From Argentina anserina (taxonomy: Eukaryota > Streptophyta > Magnoliopsida > Rosales > Rosaceae): a stretch of 64,000 nt of DNA. The notes below the pieces were generated by a model. It searched no databases and was not told the origin of the DNA. It saw only the letters and a list, made by a program, of their open reading frames with translations. Location of the stretch: assembly GCF_933775445.1 (NCBI RefSeq), contig NW_026089400.1, positions 248,001 through 312,000 of the forward strand, given 5' to 3'. Positions 53,601 to 64,000 of the stretch are shown one piece after another. Numbering within the stretch: the stretch's first letter is position 1; each line of letters opens with the position of its first letter. Made by a program: the position numbers and the translations under genes.

Positions 53601-56600
53601 CGATGTAAAGATACTCAGTTTGAAAGAAACACACTCCCACACTTGCAAAACTCTCAAATTCAATAGAAACTCGCATCAGAAGCCTTACAGAAAGATTCTC
53701 AAACGAGAAATGAAACGATACACAATTGGAATAGTAAAGATACTCAAACGATGTAAAGATACACAATTGGAATAGTAAAGATAAGCAAACGATGTAAAGA
53801 TACACAATTGGAATAGTAAAGATATGCAAACTATGTAAAGATACTCAGTTTGAAAGAAACACACTCCCACACTTGCAAAACTCTCAAATTCAATAGAAAC
53901 TCGCATCAGAAAGCCTTACAGAAATATACTCAAACGAGAAATGAAAAGATACACAATTGGAATAGTAAAGATACGCAAACGATGTAAAGATACACAATTG
54001 GAATAGTAAAGATACGCAAACGATGTAAAGATACTCAGTTTGAAAGAAACACACTCCCACACTTGCAAAACTCTCAAATTCAATAGAAACTCGCATCAGA
54101 AGCCTTACAGAAAGATTCTCAAACGAGAAATGAAACGATACACAATTGGAATAGTAAAGATACGGAAATGATGTAAAGATACACAATTGGAATAGTAAAG
54201 ATACGCAAACGATGTAAAGATAGTCAGTTTGAAAGAAACACACTCCCACACTTGCAAGACTCTCAAATACAATAGAAACTCGCATCATAAGCCTTACAGA
54301 AAGATACTCAAACGAGAAAAGAAAAGATACACAATTGGAATAGTAAAGATACGCAAACGATGTAAAGATACACAATTGGAATAGTAAAGATACGCAAACG
54401 ATGTAAAGATACTCAGTTTGAAAGAAACACACTCCCACACTTGCAAAACTCTCAAATTCAATAGAAACTCGCATCAGAAAGCCTTACAGAAAGATACTCA
54501 AACGAGAAATGAAAAGATACACATTTGGAATAGTAAAGATACGCAAACGATGTAAAGATACACAATTTGAATAGTAAAGATACGCAAACGATGTAAAGAT
54601 ACTCAGTTTGAAAGAAACACACTCCCACAGTTGCAAAACTCTCAAATACAATAGAAACTCGCATCAGAAGCCTTACAGAAGGATACTCAAACGAGAAATG
54701 AAAAGATACACAATTGGAATAGTAAAGATACGCAAACGATGTAAAGATAGTCAGTTTGAAAGAAACACACTCCCACACTTGCAAGACTCTCAAATACAAT
54801 AGAAACTCGCATCAGAAGCCTTACAGAAAGATACTCAAACGAGAAAAGAAAAGATACACAATTGGAATAGTAAAGATACGCAAACGATGTAAAGATACAC
54901 AATTGGAATAGTAAAGATACGCAAACGATGTAAAGATACACAATTGGAATAGTAAAGATACGCAAACGATGTAAAGATAGTCAGTTTGAAAGAAACACAC
55001 TCCCACACTTGCAAGACTCTCAAATACAATAGAAACTCGCATCAGAAGCCTTACAGAAAGATACTCAAACGAGAAAAGAAAAGATACACAATTGGAATAG
55101 TAAAGATACGCAAACGATGTAAAGATACACAATTGGAATAGTAAAGATACGCAAACGATGTAAAGAAACTCAGTTTGAAAGAAACACACTCCCACACTTG
55201 CAAAACTCTCAAATACAATAGAAACTCGCATCAGAAGCCTTACAGAAAGATACTCAAACGAGAAATGAAAAGATACACAATTGGAATAGTAAAGATACGC
55301 AAACGATGTAAAGATACACAATTGGAATAGTAAAGATACGGAAACGATGTAAAGATACACAATTGGAATAGTAAACATACGCAAACGATGTAAAGATACT
55401 CAGTTTGAAAGAAACACACTCCCACACTTGCAAAACTCTCAAATTCAATAGAAACTCGCATCAGAAAGCCTTACAGAAAGATACTCAAACGAGAAATGAA
55501 AAGATACACAATTGGAATAGTAAAGATACGCAAACGATGTAAAGATACACAATTGGAATAGTAAAGATACGCAAACGATGTAAAGATACTCAGTTTGAAA
55601 GAAACACACTCCCACAGTTGCAAAACTCTCAAATACAATAGAAACTCGCATCAGAAGCCTTACAGAAGGATACTCAAACGAGAAATGAAAAGATACACAA
55701 TTGGAATAGTAAAGATACGAAAACGATGTAAAGATACTCAGTTTGAAAGAAACACACTCCCACACTTGCAAAACTCTCAAATTCAATAGAAACTCGCATC
55801 AGAAGCCTTACAGAAACATTCTCAAACGAGAAATGAAACGATACACAATTGGAATAGTAAAGATACTCAAACGATGTAAAGATACACAATTGGAATAGTA
55901 AAGATACGCAAACGATGTAAAGATACACAATTGGAATAGTAAAGATATGCAAACTATGTAAAGATACTCAGTTTGAAAGAAACACACTCCCACACTTGCA
56001 AAACTCTCAAATTCAATAGAAACTCGCATCAGAAAGCCTTACAGAAATATACTCAAACGAGAAATGAAAAGATACACATTTGGAATAGTAAAGATACGCA
56101 AACGATGTAAAGATACACAATTTGAATAGTAAAGATACGCAAACGATGTAAAGATACTCAGTTTGAAAGAAACACACTCCCACAGTTGCAAAACTCTCAA
56201 ATACAATAGAAACTCGCATCAGAAGCCTTACAGAAGGATACTCAAACGAGAAATGAAAAGATACACAATTGGAATAGTAAAGATACGCAAACGATGTAAA
56301 GATAGTCAGTTTGAAAGAAACACACTCCCACACTTGCAAGACTCTCAAATACAATAGAAACTCGCATCAGAAGCCTTACAGAAAGATACTCAAACGAGAA
56401 AAGAAAAGATACACAATTGGAATAGTAAAGATACGCAAACGATGTAAAGATACACAATTGGAATAGTAAAGATACGGAAACGATGTAAAGATACACAATT
56501 GGAATAGTAAAGATACGCAAACGATGTAAAGATAGTCAGTTTGAAAGAAACACACTCCCACACTTGCAAGACTCTCAAATACAATAGAAACTCGCATCAG

Positions 56601-56729
56601 AAGCCTTACAGAAAGATACTCAAACGAGAAAAGAAAAGATACACAATTGGAATAGTAAAGATACGCAAACGATGTAAAGATACACAATTGGAATAGTAAA
56701 GATACGCAAACGATGTAAAGAAACTCGGT

Positions 56730-57297
56730 TTGAAAGAAACACACTCCCACACTTGCAAAACTCTCAAATACAATAGAAACTCGCATCAGAAACCTTACAG
56801 AAAGATACTCAAACGAGAAACGAAAAGATACACAATTGGAATAGTAAACATACGCAAACGATATAAAGATAGTCAGTTTGAAAGAAACACACTCCCACAC
56901 TTGCAAGACTCTCAAATTCAATAGAAACTCGCATCAGAAGCCTTACAGAAAGATACTCAAACGAGAAAAGAAAAGATACACAATTGGAATAGTAAAGATA
57001 CGCAAACGATGTAAAGATACACAATTGGAATAGTAAAGATACGCAAACGATGTAAATATACACAATTGGAATAGTAAAGATACGCAAACGATGTAAAAAT
57101 AGTCAGTTTGAAAGAAACACACTCCCACACTTGCAAAACTCTCAAATTCAATAGAAACTCGCATCAGAAAGCCTTACAGAAAGATACTCAAACGAGAAAT
57201 GAAAAGATACACAATTGGAATAGTAAAGATACGCAAACTATGTAAAGATACACAATTTGAATAGTAAAGATACGCAAACGATGTAAAGAAACTCAGT
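56730..57297. repeat. 568-bp three-monomer repeat, copy 1
   Basis: Landmarks at 56730, 56809, 56943 and 57238 recur at +568. Shared variants are aaagaaactc, gagaaacgaaaag and gataaagatagtcag. This copy has a private ctcggtttg near 56725. Confidence 0.8.
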
Positions 57298-57865
57298 TTG
57301 AAAGAAACACACTCCCACACTTGCAAAACTCTCAAATACAATAGAAACTCGCATCAGAAGCCTTACAGAAAGATACTCAAACGAGAAACGAAAAGATACA
57401 CAATTGGAATAGTAAACATACGCAAACGATATAAAGATAGTCAGTTTGAAAGAAACACACTCCCACACTTGCAAAACTCTCAAATTCAATAGAAACTCGC
57501 ATCAGAAGCCTTACAGAAAGATACTCAAACGAGAAAAGAAAAGATACACAATTGGAATAGTAAAGATACGCAAACGATGTAAAGATACACAATTGGAATT
57601 GTAAAGATACGCAAACGATGTAAATATACACAATTGGAATAGTAAAGATACGCAAACGATGTAAAGATACTCAGTTTGAAAGAAACACACTCCCACACTT
57701 GCAAAACTCTCAAATTCAATAGAAACTCGCATCAGAAAGCCTTACAGAAAGATACTCAAACGAGAAATGAAAAGATACACAATTGGAATAGTAAAGATAC
57801 GCAAACTATGTAAAGATACACAATTTGAATAGTAAAGATACGCAAACGATGTAAAGATACTCAGT
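57298..57865. repeat. 568-bp three-monomer repeat, copy 2
   Basis: Matches the preceding 568 bp. A third unit follows from 57866 with the cccacagttgc tail type, so the third copy is chimeric. Confidence 0.78.
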
Positions 57866-59056
57866 TTGAAAGAAACACACTCCCACAGTTGCAAAACTCT
57901 CAAATACAATAGAAACTCGCATCAGAAGCCTTACAAAAGGATACTCAAACGAGAAATGAAAAGATACACAATTGGAATAGTAAAGATACGCAAACGATGT
58001 AAAGATAGTCAGTTTGAAAGAAACACACTCCCACACTTGCAAGACTCTCAAATACAATAGAAACTCGCATCAGAAGCCTTACAGAAAGATACTCAAACGA
58101 GAAAAGAAAAGATACACAATTGGAATAGTAAAGATACGCAAACGATGTAAAGATACACAATTGGAATAGTAAAGATACGCAAACGATGTAAAGATAGTCA
58201 GTTTGAAAGAAACACACTCCCACACTTGCAGGACTCTCAAATACAATAGAAACTCGCATCGGAAGCCTTACAGAAAGATACTCAAACGAGAAAAGAAAAG
58301 ATACACAATTGGAATAGTAAAGATACGCAAACGATGTAAAGATACACAATTAGAATAGTAAAGATACGCAAACGATGTAAAGATACACAATTGGAATAGT
58401 AAAGATACGCAAACGATGTAAAGATACTCAGTTTGAAAGAAACACACTCCCACACTTGCAAGACTCTCAAATACAATAGAAACTCGCATCGGAAGCCTTA
58501 CAGAAAGATACTCAAACGAGAAAAGAAAAGATACACAATTGGAATAGTAAAGATACGGAAACGATGTAAAGATACACAATTGGAATAGTAAAGATACGCA
58601 AACGATGTAAAGATACTCAGTTTGAAAGAAACACACTCCCACACTTGCAAAACTCTCAAATTCAATAGAAACTCGCATCAGAAAGCCTTACAGAAAGATA
58701 CTCAAACGAGAAATGAAAAGATACACAATTGGAATAGTAAAGATATGCAAAAGATGTAAAGATACACAATTGGAATAGTAAAGATACGCAAACGATGTAA
58801 AGATACTCAGTTTGAAAGAAACACACTCCCACAGTTGTAAAACTCTCAAATACAATAGAAACTCGCATCAGAAGCCTTACAGAAGGATACTCAAACGAGA
58901 AATGAAAAGATACACAATTGGAATAGTAAAGATACGCAAACGATGTAAAGATAGTCAGTTTGAAAGAAACACACTTCCACACTTGCAAGACTCTCAAATA
59001 CAATAGAAACTCGCATCAGAAGCCTTACAGAAAGATACTCAAACGAGAAAAGAAAA

Positions 59057-59220
59057 GATACACAATTGGAATAGTAAAGATACGCAAACGATGTAAAGAT
59101 ACACAATTGGAATAGTAAAGATACGCAAACGATGTAAAGATACACAATTGGAATAGTAAAGATACGCAAACGATGTAAAGATACACAAGTGGAATAGTAA
59201 AGATACGCAAACGATGTAAA
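59057..59220. repeat. four tandem copies of the 41-bp subunit
   Basis: 164 bp = 4 x 41 between the start block and the tail of one monomer. The last copy has acacaagtgg for acacaattgg. The paired site in the next 3636-bp unit (62693-62897) has five copies. Confidence 0.9.
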
Positions 59221-61030
59221 GATACTCAGTTTGAAAGAAACACACTCCCACACTTGCAAGACTCTCAAATACAATAGAAACTCGCATCGGAAGCCTTACA
59301 GAAAGATACTCAAACGAGAAAAGAAAAGATACACAATTGGAATAGTAAAGATACGGAAACGATGTAAAGATACACAATTGGAATAGTAAAGATACGCAAA
59401 CGATGTAAAGATACTCAGTTTGAAAGAAACACACTCCCACACTTGCAAAACTCTCAAATTCAATAGAAACTCGCATCAGAAAGCCTTACAGAAAGATACT
59501 CAAACGAGAAATGAAAAGATACACAATTAGAATAGTACAGATACGCAAACGATGTAAAGATAGTCAGTTTGAAAGAAACACACTCCCACACTGGCAAGAC
59601 TCTCAAATACAATATAAACTCGCATCAGAAGCCTTACAGAAAGATACTTAAACGAGAAAAGAAAAGATACACAATTGGAATAGTAAAGATACGCAAACGA
59701 TGTAAAGATACACAATTGGAATAGTAAAGATACGCAAACGATGTAAAGATACTCAGTTTGAAAGAAACACACTCCCACACTTGCAAAACTCTCAAATCCA
59801 ATAGAAACTAGCATCAGAAGCCTTACAGAAAGATACTCAAACGAGAAATGAAAAGATAAACAATTGGAAGAGTAAAGATACGCAAACGATGTAAATATAC
59901 TCAGTTTGAAAGAAACACACTCCCACACTTGCAAAACTCTCAAATCCAATAGAAACTCGCATCAGAAGCCTTACAGAAAGATACTCAAACGAGAAATGAA
60001 AAGATACACAATTGGAATAGTAAAAATACGCAAACGATGTAAAGACACACAATTGGAATAGTAAAGATACGAAAACGATGTAAAGATACTCAGTTTGAAA
60101 GAAACACACTCCCACACTTGCAAAACTCTCAAATTCAATAGAAACTCGCATCAGAAGCCTTACAGAAAGATTCTCAAACGAGAAATGAAACGATACACAA
60201 TTGGAATAGTAAAGATACTCAAACGATGTAAAGATACACAATTGGAATAGTAAAGATACGCAAACGATGTAAAGATACACAATTGGAATAGTAAAGATAC
60301 GCAAACTATGTAAAGATACTCAGTTTGAAAGAAACACACTCCCACACTTGCAAAACTCTCAAATTCAATAGAAACTCGCATCAGAAAGCCTTACAGAAAT
60401 ATACTCAAACGAGAAATGAAAAGATACACAATTGGAATAGTAAAGATACGCAAACGATGTAAAGATACACAATTGGAATATTAAAGATACGGAAACGATG
60501 TAAAGATACACAATTGGAATAGTAAAGATACGCAAACGATGTAAAGATACTCAGTTTGAAAGAAACACACTCCCACACTTGCAAAACTCTCAAATTCAAT
60601 AGAAACTCGCATCAGAAGCCTTACAGAAAGATTCTCAAACGAGAAATGAAACGATACACAATTGGAATAGTAAAGATACGCAAACGATGTAAAGATACAC
60701 AATTGGAATAGTAAAGATACGCAAACGATGTAAAGATACTCAGTTTGAAAGAAACACACTCCCACACTTGCAAAACTCTCAAAAAAATAGAAACTCGCAT
60801 CAGAAGCCTTACAGAAAGATACTCAAACGAGAAATGAAAAGATACACAATTGGAATAGTAAAGATACGCAAACGATGTAAAGATACACAATTGGAATAGT
60901 AAAGATACGCAAACTATGTAAAGATACTCAGTTTGAAAGAAACACACTCCCACACTTGCAAAACTCTCAAATTCAATAGAAACTCGCATCAGAAAGCCTT
61001 ACAGAAAGATACTCAAACGAGAAATGAAAA

Positions 61031-61194
61031 TATACACAATTGGAATAGTAAAGATACGCAAACGATGTAAAGATACACAATTGGAATAGTAAAGATACGC
61101 AAACGATGTAAAGATACACAATTGGAATAGTAAAGATACGCAAACGATGTAAAGATACACAATTGGAATAGTAAAGATACGCAAACGATGTAAA
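61031..61194. repeat. four tandem copies of the 41-bp subunit
   Basis: 164 bp = 4 x 41. The first copy begins tatac instead of gatac. Confidence 0.9.
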
Positions 61195-62692
61195 GATAGT
61201 CAGTTTGAAAGAAACACACTCCCACACTTGCAAGACTCTAAAATACTATAGAAACTCGCATCAGAAGCCTTACAGAAAGATACTCAAACGAGAAAAGAAA
61301 AGATACACAATTGGAATAGTAAAGATACGCAAACAATGTAAAGATACACAATTGGAATAGTAAAGATACGCAAACGATGTAAAGAAACTCAGTTTGAAAG
61401 AAACACACTCCCACACTTGCAAAACTCTCAAATACAATAGAAACTCGCATCAGAAGCCTTACAGAAAGATACTCAAACGAGAAATGAAAAGATACACAAT
61501 TGGAATAGTAAAGATACGCAAACGATGTAAAGATAGTCAGTTTGAAAGAAACACACTCCCACATTTGCAAAACTCTCAAATTCAATAGAAACTCGCATAA
61601 GAAAGCCTTACAGAAAGATACTCAAACGAGAAATGAAAAGATACACAATTGGAATAGTGAAGATACGCAAACGATGTAAAGATACACAATTGGAATATTA
61701 AAGATACGGAAACGATGTAAAGATACACAATTGGAATAGTAAAGATACGCAAACGATGTAAAGATACTCAGTTTGAAAGAAACACACTCCCACACTTGCA
61801 AAACTCTCAAATACAATAGAAACTCGCATCAGAAGCCTTACAGAAAGATACTCAAACGAGAAACGAAAAGATACACAATTGGAATAGTAAACATACGCAA
61901 ACGATATAAAGATAGTCAGTTTGAAAGAAACACACTCCCACACTTGCAAAACTCTCAAATACAATAGAAAGTCGCATCAGAAGCCTTACAGAAAGATACT
62001 CAAACGAGAAACGAAAAGATACACAATTGGAATAGTAAACATACGCAAACGATATAAAGATAGTCAGTTTGAAAGAAACACACTCCCACACTTGCAAAAC
62101 TCTCAAATTCAATAGAAACTCACATCAGAAGCCTTACAGAAAGATACTCAAACGAGAAAAGAAAAGATACACAATTGGAATAGTAAAGATACGGAAACGA
62201 TGTAAAGATACACAATTGGAATAGTAAAGATACGCAAACGATGTAAAGATACTCAGTTTGAAAGAAACACACTCCCACACTTGCAAAACTCTCAAATTCA
62301 ATAGAAACTCGCATCAGAAAGCCTTACAGAAAGATACTCAAACGAGAAATGAAAAGATACACAATTGGAATAGTAAAGATATGCAAAAGATGTAAAGATA
62401 CACAATTGGAATAGTAAAGATACGCAAACGATGTAAAGATACTCAGTTTGAAAGAAACACACTCCCACAGTTGTAAAACTCTCAAATACAATAGAAACTC
62501 GCATCAGAAGCCTTACAGAAGGATACTCAAACGAGAAATGAAAAGATACACAATTGGAATAGTAAAGATACGCAAACGATGTAAAGATAGTCAGTTTGAA
62601 AGAAACACACTTCCACACTTGCAAGACTCTCAAATACAATAGAAACTCGCATCAGAAGCCTTACAGAAAGATACTCAAACGAGAAAAGAAAA

Positions 62693-62897
62693 GATACACA
62701 ATTGGAATAGTAAAGATACGCAAACGATGTAAAGATACACAATTGGAATAGTAAAGATACGCAAACGATGTAAAGATACACAATTGGAATAGTAAAGATA
62801 CGCAAACGATGTAAAGATACACAATTGGAATAGTAAAGATACGCAAACGATGTAAAGATACACAATTGGAATAGTAAAGATACGCAAACGATGTAAA
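62693..62897. repeat. five tandem copies of the 41-bp subunit (longest run seen)
   Basis: 205 bp = 5 x 41, all matching the majority sequence. It is the longest subunit run I found in the window. Confidence 0.92.
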
Positions 62898-63342
62898 GAT
62901 ACTCAGTTTGAAAGAAACACACTCCCACACTTGCAAGACTCTCAAATACAATAGAAACTCGCATCGGAAGCCTTACAGAAAGATACTCAAACGAGAAAAG
63001 AAAAGATACACAATTGGAATAGTAAAGATACGGAAACGATGTAAAGATACACAATTGGAATAGTAAAGATACGCAAACGATGTAAAGATACTCAGTTTGA
63101 AAGAAACACACTCCCACACTTGCAAAACTCTCAAATTCAATAGAAACTCGCATCAGAAAGCCTTACAGAAAGATACTCAAACGAGAAATGAAAAGATACA
63201 CAATTAGAATAGTACAGATACGCAAACGATGTAAAGATAGTCAGTTTGAAAGAAACACACTCCCACACTTGCAAGACTCTCAAATACAATATAAACTCGC
63301 ATCAGAAGCCTTACAGAAAGATACTTAAACGAGAAAAGAAAA

Positions 63343-63465
63343 GATACACAATTGGAATAGTAAAGATACGCAAACGATGTAAAGATACACAATTGGAATA
63401 GTAAAGATACGGAAACGATGTAAAGATACACAATTGGAATAGTAAAGATACGCAAACGATGTAAA
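63343..63465. repeat. three tandem copies of the 41-bp subunit
   Basis: 123 bp = 3 x 41; the paired site in the upstream unit (59666-59747) has two copies. The middle copy carries gatacggaaacg, so it does not look like a simple copy of either flank. Confidence 0.88.
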
Positions 63466-64000
63466 GATACTCAGTTTGAAAGAAACACACTCCCACACTT
63501 GCAAAACTCTCAAATCCAATAGAAACTAGCATCAGAAGCCTTACAGAAAGATACTCAAACGAGAAATGAAAAGATAAACAATTGGAAGAGTAAAGATACG
63601 CAAACGATGTAAATATACTCAGTTTGAAAGAAACACACTCCCACACTTGCAAAACTCTCAAATCCAATAGAAACTCGCATCAGAAGCCTTACAGAAAGAT
63701 ACTCAAACGAGAAATGAAAAGATACACAATTGGAATAGTAAAAATACGCAAACGATGTAAAGACACACAATTGGAATAGTAAAGATACGAAAACGATGTA
63801 AAGATACTCAGTTTGAAAGAAACACACTCCCACACTTGCAAAACTCTCAAATTCAATAGAAACTCGCATCAGAAGCCTTACAGAAAGATTCTCAAACGAG
63901 AAATGAAACGATACACAATTGGAATAGTAAAGATACTCAAACGATGTAAAGATACACAATTGGAATAGTAAAGATACGCAAACGATGTAAAGATACACAA

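Larger units (their letters stand above)
58500..62135. repeat. 3636-bp higher-order unit, copy 1
   Basis: From about 58500 the sequence matches the region 3636 bp downstream (58662 against 62298; 58812 against 62448). The offset grows to 3677 after 59220 and to 3718 after 59747, because the downstream copy has one extra 41-bp subunit at each of two places. The left border is placed where the copies differ (cgcatcggaagcc against cacatcagaagcc). Confidence 0.8.
5419..64000. repeat. satellite DNA array, 189-bp monomer with internal 41-bp tandem subunit
   Basis: From 5419 to the right edge the sequence is one uninterrupted head-to-tail array. The majority monomer is 189 bp: a start block (gatactcaaacgagaaatg, 23 bp with the following aaaa), two 41-bp subunits (each gatacacaattgg...gatgtaaa), and an 84-bp tail from gatactcagtttg to ccttacagaaa. 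Monomers with 1, 3, 4 or 5 subunits occur. Majority composition by hand count is A 89, T 35, C 35, G 30 (GC about 34%, plus strand strongly A-rich). All monomers I read share one orientation, with no mobile element or unique sequence among them. I do not recognise the family. Size, homogeneity and the neighbouring Athila-like element suggest centromeric or pericentromeric heterochromatin, but this is inference. Confidence 0.97.
43751..64000. repeat. satellite zone D: short higher-order units and 41-bp expansions
   Basis: Variants typical of this zone are cccacagttgc, cagaaggatactc, cgcatcggaagcc and cgagaaaagaaaag. Repeating offsets include 1327 bp (44.4 against 45.8 kb), 822-823 bp (48.2-49.8 kb), 1934 bp (50.2-53.6 kb), 568 bp (three monomers; 56.7-58.0 kb) and 3636 bp (58.5 against 62.1 kb). 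Monomers with three to five 41-bp subunits are commonest here. The zone runs off the window. Confidence 0.8.
62136..64000. repeat. 3636-bp higher-order unit, copy 2, cut by window edge
   Basis: About 1.86 kb of this copy is visible. It carries the shared private variants gatatgcaaaag, cccacagttgtaaaac, acacttccacac, agtacagatac and aatataaactcgc, and two 41-bp expansions relative to copy 1. Confidence 0.8.

Noticed and set aside
23781..62642. Repeated 64-codon plus-strand frames (Lys/Arg/His-rich)
   Set aside because: They begin at TTG rather than ATG, recur with every suitable monomer and end at monomer features; satellite shadows, not genes.
5419..64000. CRISPR array
   Set aside because: The repeats are contiguous with no unique spacers, in a plant nuclear context.
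5419..64000. Telomere-like repeats or a CENP-B box in the satellite
   Set aside because: No TTTAGGG-type heptamer and no match to the core CENP-B box pattern was seen in the majority monomer on either strand.
5419..64000. Ribosomal or 5S RNA gene array
   Set aside because: The monomer has no recognisable 5S internal promoter elements, and its low-complexity A-rich sequence does not resemble rRNA.

Overview
This window is plant (flowering-plant) nuclear DNA, probably pericentromeric or centromeric heterochromatin. It contains no host gene. The evidence is an Athila-type Ty3/gypsy LTR retrotransposon primed by a plant-type tRNA-Asp, joined directly to a very large satellite array. The species cannot be fixed from the sequence alone.

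Left part (1-5418, minus strand): the 5' portion of one LTR retrotransposon, reading right to left. It has a complete 5' LTR (3854-5418, 1565 bp), a primer-binding site matching 20 nt of the tRNA-Asp 3' end (3832-3851), an untranslated leader (3087-3831), and one uninterrupted gag-protease-reverse transcriptase frame (3086 down to 1). That frame runs off the window just before the reverse transcriptase catalytic core. The rest of pol (RT core, RNase H, integrase) and the 3' LTR lie to the left, outside the window.

Right part (5419-64000, 58.6 kb): one continuous head-to-tail satellite array, roughly 300-315 monomers by estimate, running off the right edge. The commonest monomer is 189 bp: a 107-bp core plus two tandem copies of a 41-bp subunit. 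Monomers with 1, 3, 4 or 5 subunits give about 148, 230, 271 and 312 bp. A frequent 1-bp indel (cagaagcc/cagaaagcc) adds one base. Four higher-order zones can be read. Zone A (5419-15920) has ten-monomer higher-order repeats of 1811-1892 bp plus one of 2149 bp. Zone B (15921-31974) is a mosaic of overlapping duplications spaced 1784, 2499, 3297, 3528, 4096, 5312 and 5796 bp. Zone C (31975-about 43750) is a tandem 5650-bp higher-order repeat, two full copies and a partial third. Zone D (about 43750-64000) has shorter or newer units (568, 823, 1934 and 3636 bp) and the longest 41-bp expansions.

The two parts connect as follows. The LTR terminus abuts the satellite at a GATAC pentamer, which recurs about six times per monomer. 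This suggests the retrotransposon inserted into the array, with GATAC as the 5-bp target-site duplication. Long minus-strand open frames in the array (up to 577 codons) arise because 189 is divisible by 3 and the minus strand is T-rich. I do not regard them as genes.
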